Shown here one piece after another: positions 37,953 to 48,765 of a stretch of DNA of 64,000 nucleotides (its first letter is position 1; each line of letters opens with the position of its first letter). The notes beneath the pieces are model-generated. The model searched no databases, was not told the origin of the DNA, and saw nothing but the letters and a program-made list of their open reading frames with translations. Made by a program: the position numbers and the translations under genes. The DNA is from Trogon surrucura. Taxonomy: Eukaryota; Chordata; Aves; Trogoniformes; Trogonidae. The DNA is taken from contig CM036617.1 in assembly GCA_020746105.1 (NCBI GenBank), positions 140,767,845-140,831,844 on the forward strand, given 5' to 3'.

Positions 37953-38521
37953 GTATGGCTGTCATGTGCTTTGGCTATGTACTATGAGAGACAGCTCATT
38001 GCTGTTTAGTTATTTCCATTTGATTTTAGCTTGTAAAACTGCACTGGAATGGCATGAGAAATCGACCTCGTGTGGTCTCTGATTACATGAATGCAGTTAC
38101 GATTAATTGAGGCCACTGTAGCCAATAATTCAAATCTATTGCTCTCAGGTTGGATCATGCAGAGGTGTGTGGGTCTGCATTTACTGTATTTTGAAGGGTG
38201 ATTCAACTTGATTGGATTCAAGAGGTTCAAAACCAACCTTGCTACTATCTAGATATAAAAATGCAAATGTGGTTCTAAATACTCCCTCCAAGTCACACAC
38301 CTTGAAGGACAGTGGGAAATAATAGCACAGTGCACATTAACCTGCCAGACCCTCTTAAGAGTAATACACCCAAAGCCCCTATTTCCAGCTTACTCAGTGA
38401 CATGTGTACCATCTTTTTTTAATTAAACAAAAAGTCTTCCAAACTTTTATCTTAGTCCTGTAGTAGAAGTGATGAGTACAGCAAGAAATTTGGGGTTCAG
38501 ATATATAATTCTGCATTTCAG

Positions 38522-38641
38522 ATTTAAATGAGTGTGAGAGCAGCCCCTGTAGTCAAGAGTGTGCCAATGTGTACGGCTCCTATCAGTGTTACTGCCGCCG
38601 TGGCTTTCAACTTAGTGACATAGATGGGATTTCATGTGAAG
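38522..38641 (+). CDS. FBLN1: FBLN1 exon 12: calcium-binding EGF-like module 7
   Basis: 120-bp phase 1-1 exon, donor gaag/gtaagc. It codes for [19 protein letters not shown] then [12 protein letters not shown], almost identical to human module 7. The acceptor is weak: only attctgcatttcag, with a second ttcag 21 nt upstream. I chose the downstream AG because the upstream one would add an in-frame TAA after two codons. Confidence 0.96.
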
Positions 38642-38954
38642 GTAAGCATTATCTTTTTGCAGACAGAGAATGAGTGAGCATTTCTTATTCTCACCGTAGC
38701 ACACATTATAGATTCCATGTACCTGTAATTGTTTCACTTTAACATTTGATTCTCTTTGGTATTTTCCAGTAAAACTGTATTTAATGAAGGTCTTCCACCC
38801 ATGGTCCAGTCTAGAGATATCTCTGCTTGTGTGGTGTCAGTTTTGCTATTTAAACTGAACTGTAGCTTGGCATACTTTTGTAACTTTCCAAAATGTGGGG
38901 TTTTTCTGAGAAACTAAACAAAATTTCTAGCCTTCAGCAAGCGAAGATACAAAC

Positions 38955-39065
38955 ACATTTATATATTACATATGTATCTAATATCTAATGTCTAATATCT
39001 AATAAATAATATAAAATGCATAATATATAATACATAATATATAATATTACTAGGCAGTATTTTAT
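38955..39065 (+). repeat. AT-rich tandem region (TAATATMTAA-like)
   Basis: About 110 bp of imperfect units such as taatatctaa, taatgtctaa, taatatataa and tacataatat, almost without G or C. It lies in intron 12, about 650 bp before exon 13. Confidence 0.85.
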
Positions 39066-39139
39066 ATATCCTCTTTTTGTGGATGGTTCTGAATGTGTAA
39101 GTAGGTTCTCCTCAAATACAAGGGGCATGTGAATGTGAC

Positions 39140-39330
39140 ATCATGGACAAAGTCCTGAATTTTGACTTAGGTCTCCAGAGCTTACTGGACAGTATGAGGG
39201 GAGAGCACCTCATCTCAATTTCCTTTTTGTAAGAAGAATGGTAAAACTATTCCTCTCCCTCCCTTTTGTAAAGTACTATGATACGCTCACTGTGAAATGC
39301 TTGGTCTCATCCATTTGCTTTGTGTCTTGG
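39140..39330 (+). repeat. MIR/CORE-SINE-like fossil
   Basis: cttaggtctccagagcttac, then catctcaatttcctttttgt and gtaaagtactatgatacgct reproduce the order of a MIR-type core and tail. Low identity. Confidence 0.4.
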
Positions 39331-39410
39331 GCCCTTATATTGCTTTAATTTTCTTCGCACCTCCATTTAGTCCTGACAGCCTTTATTGATTAGAGCCACA
39401 CCTTATCTGA

Positions 39411-39590
39411 TGATCTTAGCTCACTTGGTTGAGTGTGGTGCTGAAACACCGAAGGTCACGGGTACAATTCCCGTTCGGTTCTCATGTGTTGCCTGACCTA
39501 GTTGAGAGGCGTCCCTGCCCATGGCAGGGAGGTTGGATTAAGTGATCTCTACGGTCCCTTCCAGCCTAGGCCATTCTATGATTCTATGAT
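39411..39590 (+). mobile_element. tRNA-Ile-derived SINE with CR1 3' tail (TguSINE1-like)
   Basis: The first 76 bp (39411-39486) follow a tRNA-Ile gene: A-box-like TAGCTCACTTGG at 39417-39428, GTGGTGCTGAAACACC in the anticodon-arm region, AAGGTCACGGG, and B-box-like GGTACAATTCC at 39461-39471. After a short joint the remaining 100 bp are a CR1 3' end (ctagttgagaggcgtccctg through ccattctatgattctatgat). The head supplies a pol III promoter and the tail is read by CR1 reverse transcriptase. The direct repeat atgatctt occurs at both ends (39410-39417 and 39586-39593), though the right copy overlaps the CR1 tail motif. A mutated anticodon loop and broken acceptor stem make it a SINE rather than a working tRNA gene. 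Confidence 0.85.
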
Positions 39591-39716
39591 CTTGTTCCTT
39601 GCTCATCAGTTAGAATCATAAAGTTGTGTTTGAAGCTTGCAGCAGGAATACTGTACGTGTGCACTTGGCTGAATGTCATGAACACATAGTAAATTAGTAG
39701 TGTTTTCTTCTTGCAG

Positions 39717-39848
39717 ATATTGATGAATGTGCTTTACCTACTGGAGGACATATCTGTTCTTTTCGATGTATTAATATTCCTGGGAGCTTTCAGTGTACTT
39801 GTCCCTCCACTGGTTACAGGTTGGCACCTAATGCACGCAACTGCCAAG
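39717..39848 (+). CDS. FBLN1: FBLN1 exon 13: calcium-binding EGF-like module 8
   Basis: 132-bp phase 1-1 exon, acceptor tcttcttgcag and donor caag/gtgagt. It codes for [25 protein letters not shown] and [13 protein letters not shown], nearly identical to human module 8. The tRNA-derived SINE at 39411-39590 ends only about 125 bp upstream of this acceptor. Confidence 0.97.
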
Positions 39849-40392
39849 GTGAGTTCAATAACTGAAGGGAGACCTAACTGGATTGTGGCCTTCTGAAAAG
39901 TTCTAGCAAGTTTTTGTGGTTAAAAAAAAGCTTTACCTGCATTATTATAGGTAAAACAGTAAGCATAAGCTTGAGATCTGAGGGAACCAGTATTTCTTAA
40001 TAAATATACAGGAAATTTCTCCTGTAAACTGTAGAATCCAGTAGGAAATACCTTTTATAACATTATTAAAGAATTATAAAAAATTCTGAATATGAAGATC
40101 CCCACTATGAAAGTTAGTTTAACTATTAAAATGAAATACAATGCTAAGCATTTCAGCAAATATTTAGGTCTTGTCCACTTAGTGGCACTGCTGCTCTTCC
40201 TTTTCCTGTTCTTGCCTGTTGTTTGGGCTAATTTTCTTCTTTTTTAGTCTCATGCCCTCCCCTTCCAATCCTGCAATAGTGTTTGATTGCAACCCATGTT
40301 CTGTAGTGTCTAATACGATTCTTTCATCATCTGGCACCTGCACGTAGAGGAAAGGCATGTGTTTAATCCACTCACCTTTTTCCATTTGGCAG

Positions 40393-40516
40393 ATATTGAC
40401 GAGTGTGTTGCAGAAAGCCACAACTGCTCTTTCAATGAAACCTGCTTTAACATCCAGGGAGGCTTTCGCTGTCTGTCTTTGGAATGTCCAGAAAATTACC
40501 GCAAGTCAGGAGATAC
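40393..40516 (+). CDS. FBLN1: FBLN1 exon 14: calcium-binding EGF-like module 9, branch exon for isoforms
   Basis: 124-bp exon after ccatttggcag. It codes for [23 protein letters not shown] and then [12 protein letters not shown] plus two bases (ac) of the next codon. Two N-glycosylation sequons (NCS, NET) are visible. This is the last exon common to isoforms C and D. Both downstream acceptors begin with t, so the junction codon is ACT (Thr) in either isoform. If the donor (gtaagt) is not used, the codon becomes ACG and is followed at once by TAA, giving a product that stops after module 9. Confidence 0.96.
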
Positions 40517-43500
40517 GTAAGTACTTCCTTTTTCAAGGTTTAACATTTTTTTGGTGACACAATCTCCTTTATGTCATGCCACTGCCGACTGAATAGATAA
40601 CTGATTCTGGCAAATACGTGTTTTGCTGATAGGCCTATACGATGTTTTACACACACAAGTTTGATCCCTTCCTCATGCTGCTGTTTCAGTCTAAGAAAAG
40701 ATACGCCCTTAAAAAATACCACGTGTGCGTGGTTTGCATTGTAATGATCTCTAGAGCCATAAGCAGATGTTCTCTCTCTGGCGACTTCGAAGGCAACCTG
40801 TTAGGAAGGTTACATTCAGCTTCAAAGTTGTGATTTTTATTTCTGTTTGCACTTAGTCTCTCATTACTCTTATGCTCCAGTAGAAGAGTTCTTTTTAGCT
40901 CCCTCTCTGAATTCTTGCCAGAGTTGTTGCAGAGCATTGCAAGAATGGCCTATTTTTAGTACCATTTCACCTCTGTTAAAAAAGCTGAGAATCCTAGCAA
41001 GGGTGGTATGTTAGCTGCTGCTCTTATTTGCATCTCTTAACCTAGCTCAGAGAAAGCCTGTGCATTTTGGTGTTGAAAATATGAGACAGCTTTGGGAGGA
41101 GGGGTGGCTGGCAGCTCATTTATATCCATCAAAGGGTGCTGGCAAAGCGGAGCTGTTGTTGCAGCGTAGCTAGAGTTTATGGCTGATGCGGGTTCCTTCT
41201 GCCCTGTGGCTTTATGGCCACCCTGTACTCCAGAAATTCTTCCAAAGGCTGCTCTGCTGCCCCCCACCCCCACCTCCATGTGCCACATACCCAGGTAAGT
41301 GTGTGCTCCCCCAGCTAGGGAGGAAAGCTGATAAATCACATTTGTCATCAGCTTGCTATTGCTTTTCACAGTCAGTGTTCATATGCTCACTGTCTTTTAG
41401 CTAAAAGTGAGTACCCTGTGACTGTTCTGTAGAATGAAACTAATGCTGATCTTCATCAGAGGGACTTTATGGGGATTAGTTAGTTTCCATTTAAACCTTA
41501 ATCTGTGAAATGCTCTGTAAGGGGCACAGCAGATGTATTTGATCAGAACACTGCAGAGGGAGTTCATGATATAAGAACAGATATTTATAAAATATGCTTG
41601 TATTCTGAGAAGTGTCAATAGTAATTAGATTTTAAATTATATTTGTCACATCAATAAACAAGCAGTGCCTCATGATGCAGATGTTCTCTTTATTCATAGT
41701 ATTGTGGACCCTACTTCAAAAAAAGTCATTTGCAATGGACCACTAAGCAAAATTAACAGATTTTTACTCCTATGAATATCCCCGAGCTGCAAGATTCAGT
41801 TTATAAAATATACATTATACACACACATTCCATTTCATCTTCTTTCTCATCTGTCTTGAAATTAATGGCTATTTGAGATGTAAGTGATCTTTTGGGGAAG
41901 TAGTAGAATGTCTGAATTGTTCTTCTGAGTGTGGGTTGTTGGGGCCCTGTAATGCCTTACTCTGCCTAACTCAAACAGTCTCATAGGGAGAGATTCTTCT
42001 GATGTGCTAGGGCTATAATTAGGCTATGAGTCAGACACAGATTCTGTAGCTGCTCAGTGAAGTTCTAATTATTTTAATTCCTTGAGTTATTATCTTGTCG
42101 GATTTATTTTCCCTTTCAACAGCTACAGATGCAGTTACTAAATTTATTGTCAAAAATGCATTTGTATAAACCAAAGAGAATATGAGTTCATTATCTTTGT
42201 TTCAAAAAGTCCAAGCTAATTCAATGGGGAGATGGGAACTCTCACACTTAGCGAGTGTATGGGTGTCATACCAACATGCCAGAATCAGGGCCTGTGTGTT
42301 GGGTTACCTTGTGCCCACTGGGGAACAGTTTCATAAGAGAGCTCCCTAACACCCTTCTTACAGCCAAACTAGTTCACATGTTCGTGAATTATTTATTTTT
42401 GGCATATGTAACCCAACATAGCTGATCGCTAGCATGTCTTCATTAGCTTTTGCATGATAATGACATTAAATCACTTTTTCAACCAACCTTGTGCCAGGGC
42501 TCTAAATTCAAAATAGTTGGCTTCTCATAACATCGTATCTATTACAGATACCATTTCCCTCTCCTTTTTATTCAAAACACATTCCAGTTTCACCAACTTG
42601 GCAGATCATAAGAAAGACAACGCATCTTCCATTCCCACCAAGTTGGCACCTCACGTGATTTTCTTTGGAACAGCTAATAATTTAATAGGCCTCAGTCCTG
42701 CAAATCCAAATTTGTTCATTCCTGGTTTTCCTCAGAATCCTTATGTACAGGCAACAGCCCTCAGTAATCCAGAAGTTTCCTTACCCAATACCTTAAAAGT
42801 AGAGATTTCTGCATGGTGGTTGTTGCAGTGGTGATTGTCATCAGATGAAGTAATTGCAGGATCATCCCATGCTACAAGCTGAAAGCTCAGGGTGCTGTAT
42901 AGATACTCTGAGATTCAGGAGGAAACAGCCTGTGTAACCTTTCCCAAAGGCCAGCAAAGTGCCTGGCATGGTCCAATCCTTAACGCTAACAATTTTATTG
43001 AAGGCCTTATCTCTGTTGCTTAAATTCTGCCTTTTTTTTTTTTTCCCCCCCTCCTTGATCAGCCTATAAACTTGGCATTTTTCCAAGGATAATTAAGATC
43101 TACTGCTACTCATGATAGGACTTAACTTGCTGTACTGCCTTGCCAAGCACTTTTTGTTTTCAAATTGCATAACAAATTCTCTTTATGCGACACTGAAGTC
43201 TAACATTTGTAATATTCGAGCCAAGAAAAATAGTAGAAAAGATAAAGAGGCGGTTATGGCGGCATGTCAGAAATGTGTATCGCACTGAGCCAGATTGAGA
43301 AATATTTTTATATTCTAGACATGTCTGTGTATTATTAAGGTTGCCTGTCGCTTCTCATTATTAGGACCTGCTTTAAACGGCTTAGGATTTTGCCAAAACA
43401 TAACCAACGGCTCAAATTTTACATGCCAGGTATCTGACTCAAGCTCAAGTTTTGGCAAATTCCAGCCAAAGCAGTTCACTCATTTCCAAGAATGAGGGTA

Positions 43501-43744
43501 GGGAGAAATGCTTCTTTTTCATGTTTAAGACGTTTCGGTGGTGGGTTTTTTTTGGTGTTTGTTCTTTTTTTAACAGTTTGCTGTCATGTTTTGGAGCAGA
43601 AATATGAAATTTGTTAGATTAATTTTGTGGGTTTTGTCATCTTTACCAAAAACCTCTGAAACATCTAAAATTATGAACTTTGCAAAATTGCACTTAGCCT
43701 TTTTTAATAAACCTTAGGAAATTAGGACCTTGATGGGTCATCTT

Positions 43745-44106
43745 AGAATCATAGAATCATAGAATGTTAGGGGTTGGAAGGGACCTCGAAAGATCATCTC
43801 GTCCCACCCTGCTGCCAGAGCAGGATCCCCTAGGGCAGCCACACAGGAACGCGTCCAGGCAGGTTTTGAAAGTCTCCAGAGAAGGAGACTCCACAACCTT
43901 CCTGGGCAGCCTGTGCCAGTGCTCTGTCACCCTCACACTAAAGAAGTTTCTCCTCCTGTTGAGGTGAAACTTCCTATGTTCTAACTTAAACCCATTATTC
44001 CTTGTTCAGTTGCTGGGCACCACTGAGAAGAGATTGTCTCCTTCCTCTTGACACCCACCCCTCAGATATTTATATACATTAATAAGGACCCCTCTCATCC
44101 TTTCAG
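43745..44106 (-). mobile_element. CR1 LINE 3' region, about 360 bp
   Basis: Starts with two ATAGAATC units then ttaggggttggaagggacc, passes gaaggagactccacaacctt and ends near acccctctcatcctttcag. It is the least degraded of the ggttggaaggg-type copies and lies in the intron where the C/D choice is made. Confidence 0.92.
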
Positions 44107-44599
44107 AGATGTGTAGTGCATAGTTTAGTAATAATACTTGATTTAATCATTCAGCATGTTGAGATGGTTTCCCTATATGAAGCAAATCACAAAGCCATAA
44201 ATCTTGCTATAAAGTTCTTTTTCCTTCAGGGCTTGAGGAATTGTCATATACAACCCAACTCCTTTGGGCACAATGGAATAAATTGCCTCTGCAGCACTTG
44301 AAAACCAGGCTCAAAAACTAACAGAAGGGAAATAAGAAAATATTTTCTCCTCATTTCTCTGCTAGGAAATGTTGTATTAATTATCTAAAAGGGAATCTAT
44401 CTAGTTTTTATAGTTTTCTTTCTGCTTGGTACATGAAATTCAAACTATGAACAATTCTTTGAAACCAGTATTTCAGCCACATAAATAAACCTAAGAGAAG
44501 AGAGTACTAAGTGGGCTAAAATAATCAGGAACGAATTCAGGAATGAGTGTTTAGCAGCATCATATCCTTTAACTGCCTCATTTCAAATATTTCGCTTGG

Positions 44600-44790
44600 G
44601 CTCTGTGTTGGGTTTCACTGGAAGCATCTCACTGCCTCCTCGGTGCTCCCCTTCTCCCGCAGGGTCCCCCGTACCCTCTCTCACAGCGACGCGGTGCGGT
44701 GGCAGGTCGCGGTAGCTCATCCCTGCTGAGATGCCGTGGAGCTGGAGCAGCGCCCGGGGTCTTGGGCTGCTCCCTCACTAGCAGGGGGTT
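44600..44790. promoter_or_regulatory. CpG-dense pocket in the C/D choice intron
   Basis: About a dozen CpG dinucleotides in 190 bp (including gcgacgcggtgcggtggcag and agcgcccggggtc), in an intron that otherwise has very few. It also contains a good acceptor-like string, ccccttctcccgcag. It could be a small CpG island, an orphan promoter or an exon-like decoy; it could also be a fragment of an unrecognised repeat. Confidence 0.35.
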
Positions 44791-47267
44791 GTTGGATTCC
44801 CCCGTTGTATGATTTTCTTCTGCCCACTGAAGGGAAGCGTTTAAATAAGGTCTAGAGAGTACACAGGGATTAAAATGCTCATTGCTTATTGCCTTTGTGG
44901 TGCGTGACCCCAGAATGAACTCTGGTTCTTGAAAGCAATAATATTTGCTATCTCTCCTTTGTGGTTATTTGATGGAACAATTAGTGCACATTAACTAAAC
45001 CTATATTGAGGTGTGCAGCCTTTAGTGTGCACCACCAAAGAATTAGATAAAAGATGATGAATTTTGAATAATTCTAGCTCCTAGCCACAGGCACCTCTGT
45101 CTCCACAAATAACTTTCTGAATCAGCAGAAACCTTATGAAGCTGGGAGCTTTGGTTTTTATTTTTTTGTTGTCTTAAAGATTTCTGGCTATTATTATAAA
45201 ATGTATGTTACTGTTATAGAAGAATAAATCAGAGCATCTCTATGAGCGTGCAAGTGCTCATGAGCATGAACGTTTCCAAAAAGATTTACATGACGAAAAC
45301 ATTTCCAACTAAGAAATTAACTGTCTTGACTTGCTTTATGATTTCGATGAAACCAAGTAGCCTCATGATTTCAACAAAACCAAGTAATTCTTTTTAATGG
45401 GCTTATTGATGACATTTCAGAAAAGTATGTAGAGCTCACTATACCTGAAAATATTCCAAGAGTATCCACACCTAATTAGCTGGCCATCCTGTGAAGACTT
45501 GTGCATGCTCTTTACACACATGAATAAAATTAAGAATGCATTTAAGTCTTCAAAGGATTGCTTTGTACTTTCATTTGCAAGTGGATTAAAAGAAAACATA
45601 GAACGCATCAACTGGAGAACTGAGGGTGCTTTTAACTACTTTTTTTTTAAAGTGCTTATTTTGCATATAATGAGAAGTTCCTGGAATTCAGGTCATCATG
45701 CACTGGCAACAAAGTGGGGCTTGCTTGTGAGCCGGAGTTCTGTTGATACCAGATACTCCTGATAGGAGTGCAATTTTATATGTCAAAATAAAATAAATTA
45801 AATGGGCACTCAGATTTCCTTGTGGTAGTAAGAAGCAAACGATGCTTTCATGCTGAAGCATTTCTTAGTAAAGAAATTAATAATTTAGGTTCCAAAACCT
45901 CAGCCTCTGGGCTGAATATTGCTTTTGAGTGGAGAGACTCTTGTACATAATTTAATTGATTCATATTTGTGCATGAGGCAGGTTTGGAGCTAAATGCACA
46001 ACCTGATCATCCCCAAATTTTGCAAAGTCAACATCCAGCTGAGATAGTCACATCTGCCTCTACTTCCACACACCTGTCTGAGTGGATGATCAGGTACCAA
46101 CTTGAATGTGGTGATTTAGGGCTATCTTCAGTCTGAAATCCGTATCAGCTTTTCCGTATGCAATTCTATAAACGCTTCTCAAACCCACCAGGTATCATGA
46201 CATGTCAGATCTCATTGAAGTGAACTACAACACTCTTTAATAGCAGTGACTTTAATGCCCATTCCTATTTATGTGTTTGCTGGACAAACCTCACTTCTCT
46301 CAAGAGCAGAAAGGCAGGACATTGCTCCCTCCTTGCAAATCATGATTTCTAGTGCTGACTTTCATTGTGCACTTTCAGCCTGTGACCTTTTCCTAGTTCT
46401 CTTGATTTTTCACTCTAATACGATGGGTAGTGACAAGGGAAGGAGAGAGAAGAGGTCAACTTTCTCACGTACTGGCATCATTCCTGTGACTCAAGGCTGC
46501 CAAGAGTGGAGTGAGTGCGTAGGGCACATGCTGGAGACATCAGGCCTTTGGATCTTGTTTTCAGTGCTTGCCTAGATGGGCGTTAGACTGACTCGGGCTG
46601 GTTCTGCTGGTAGCACAGAGGGGTACTGTGCCACGTCAGGAGGAAGGAGGTTTGTCTTCAGAGCAAATAAACCTTAACATACAGGTGGAGTTGGAAGTAA
46701 GTTTTACATTCCTCTGTATGTTGTCAGATGATGAACAAACCTTGTGCGGTATCTAGGGTGCCTCTTCTCTCTCGGAAACACCAACTCGTACATTTGCGGT
46801 TTTCGGAATGCTTTGCTCTGTCTTAAAATCCAGTCAGACATCCTAAGTAGAATGCAGTCAACTCACTAACCACTTAGGATCTCTTCCTCTATTTAATGTA
46901 TTTCCAATCAACAAAAGAATAAAACTTGGGGGAAAAAAAAGGCAGTACAGTCCCTAGCAAGAGCTTAGCTGATCTAAAGGCAAATAAACTCTCACCCATG
47001 CTGAGGTGCCAGATTAAATCCATCTGGGCATGCAAACAAAGGGCAATACTTCTGAAAATGGCAACACTTTTCCAAAAGCAACAACTACAGACAAGTTCAT
47101 CCATGTTTAATAAATGTCCATTTGCAATATGATTGAGGTGCCATGCTGAAGAATGCTGTATGCAAGTCAACATGTCTTTTCCCATCCCCACTGCCCTTGC
47201 TCTCCTGTCACGCTTGCTAAATGTACGCTAATCTTCCTCTTGTCTTGTGTTCTCACTTTTCTTGCAG

Positions 47268-47622
47268 TCGCTGTGAGCTCTTGCCTTGTAATGAAAATAA
47301 GGAGTGCCAGAGCCTGCCTCTGAGAATAACCTACTATCACCTCTCTTTTCCTACCAACATTCAAGTACCCACCGACATTTTCCGCATGGGCCCTTCCAAT
47401 GCTGTCCCTGGGGACAAAATTCTGCTGTCCATCATCAGTGGGAACCAGGAGGGGTTTTTCACCACAAAAAAAGTGAACAACCACAGTGGCATTGTGGTCA
47501 TGCAGCGGCAAATCACAGAGCCCAGAGACGTTCTTCTGACAATTCAAATGCAACTTTCCCGCCATGGAACTGTCAACACATTTATTGCCAAACTTTTTAT
47601 CTTTGTCTCTGCACAGCTTTGA
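47268..47622 (+). CDS. FBLN1: FBLN1 terminal exon of isoform C: fibulin-type C-terminal domain
   Basis: 355-bp coding part of a terminal exon, ending in TGA at 47620-47622. The acceptor is strong (long pyrimidine tract then cttgcag). It codes for RCELLPCNENKEC, then LPLRITYYHLSFPTNIQ, and ends KLFIFVSAQL, matching the human fibulin-1C end (YYHLSFPTNIQ and KLFIFVSA are shared). This roughly 118-residue domain replaces the 1D domain. One N-glycosylation sequon (N-H-S) is visible. The C form is the matrix-assembling isoform conserved from worms to humans. An AATAAA lies 68 bp after the stop, giving a very short 3' UTR. Confidence 0.97.
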
Positions 47623-47689
47623 TCCCTAACTTACAGGCATCATTGGCTATTTTTTTCTCTTCTAAGAGTAGCTTTTTCCCCTCAATTTT

Positions 47690-47695
47690 AATAAA
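47690..47695 (+). promoter_or_regulatory. FBLN1: Poly(A) signal AATAAA for the FBLN1 isoform C transcript
   Basis: A canonical AATAAA lies 68 bp downstream of the isoform C stop codon, followed within 20-40 bp by a T/G-rich stretch (catctgttgcatgctgc) of the kind that directs cleavage. Cleavage would be expected near 47710-47720. Use of this site competes with splicing from exon 14 to the 1D exons 5.4 kb further on. Confidence 0.8.
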
Positions 47696-48248
47696 GTTTT
47701 AGTTCATCTGTTGCATGCTGCACTTGCATTTTATTTGCCATCATCACAGTTCTCCACTTTCCCCTATCACTGAACATCTCAATTTGGGGAGATTTTTATG
47801 TGTACTCTGTGTCATTATGAAAAGCAGAAATTGTTGTCAAAGAGCTTATTACCTGAATAAACCGAGGACTGAAAACTATCAATTTACTTCATGTAGTAGT
47901 GGAGTTGGTGTCATTTGATAATACACAGCTGTACACATTTAGATCTAAGTTTTCAAAACAAAATAGGTACATAATTTGAGCTGTCTCAGCGGGGACACCT
48001 TTAGAGAGTTTCATCACTTAATGGGGCAAATACTGTCCATTTTCTGAAAATCTAATGAGAACTCCTAAAAAGGTCCTAATAAGGACCTCAGAGGTGCCCC
48101 AGCACACAAGTCACTTTGAAGGTGTGGAGCCAGATTCTCAAGCTGCACGTTATCATTGCTCTGTTGTAGCCAGTGAACTTGTACTGATGTCTCCCAGGTA
48201 CAGATTCCGGTTCTAATATGTAAGGATGGTACAAAAGAGAATCTCACA

Positions 48249-48765
48249 CAGAATCACAGAATTGCCCAGACTGGAAAAGAACCTTTAAGATCATTGAGTC
48301 CGATCATTAACCTAACATTGACAAGTCCTTGACTAAACCATATTCCTAAGCACCATGTCTGCATGACTCTTAAATACCTCCAGGGACTGGAACTCCACCA
48401 CTGCCCCAGGAAACCCATTGCAGTGCTTGGTAACCCTTTCAGTAAAGAAATTCTTACCAATAGCCAGTCTAAACTTCCATTTGCATAACTTGAGGCCATT
48501 TCCTCATGTCCTATCGCTTGTTACTTAGTTGAACACCAAGTAACCACCTCTCTACAACCTTCTTTAAAGTAGTGGGAGAGAGCGATAAGGTCTTCCCTGA
48601 GCTTCCTTTTCTCCAGGCTAAATAACCCCAGTTCTCTCAGCCACTCCTTGTAAGACTTGTGCTCTAGACCTTTCATCAGTTTTGTTGCCCTTCCCTGGAC
48701 ATGCTCTAGTGCCTCAATGTCCTTCTGTACTGAGGGGCCCAAAACTGAACGCAGTACATCTCCTC
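48249..48765 (-). mobile_element. CR1 LINE 3' region, about 515 bp
   Basis: Starts cagaatcacagaattgccca, passes acctccagggactggaactc and ctccaggctaaataacccca and ends at tgaacgcagtacatc. A reverse-oriented CR1 3' fragment located just after the 1C terminal exon. Confidence 0.9.

Larger units (their letters stand above)
36363..40392 (+). other. FBLN1: FBLN1 introns 9-13 (compact EGF region)
   Basis: Introns 9 (36363-37188), 10 (37318-37826), 11 (37953-38521), 12 (38642-39716) and 13 (39849-40392) are all 0.5-1.1 kb. Introns 9, 10, 11 and 13 show no repeats. Intron 12 holds an AT-rich tandem region (38955-39065), a MIR-like fossil (about 39140-39330) and a tRNA-derived SINE (39411-39590). Confidence 0.8.
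40517..47267 (+). other. FBLN1: FBLN1 intron between exon 14 and the 1C exon
   Basis: 6.75-kb interval in which the choice between C and D ends is made. It contains one CR1 fragment (43745-44106), a CpG-dense pocket (44600-44790), a canonical AATAAA at 41653-41658 that could serve a transcript that fails to splice from exon 14, and otherwise repeat-free AT-rich sequence. The low repeat density suggests retained regulatory content, but this is inference. Confidence 0.7.

Noticed and set aside
39411-39486. Functional tRNA-Ile gene
   Set aside because: The acceptor ends do not pair, the anticodon loop is altered, and a CR1 tail follows directly, so it is a SINE head.
41186-41296. Possible alternative exon ending at cccag/gtaagtgtg (isoform B-like)
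   Set aside because: The donor string is strong but no matching acceptor and no phase-compatible open frame from exon 14 could be defined.
46889-47191. Reverse-strand 100-codon frame before the 1C exon
   Set aside because: Composition is that of random intron sequence, with no domain, splice or promoter signal.
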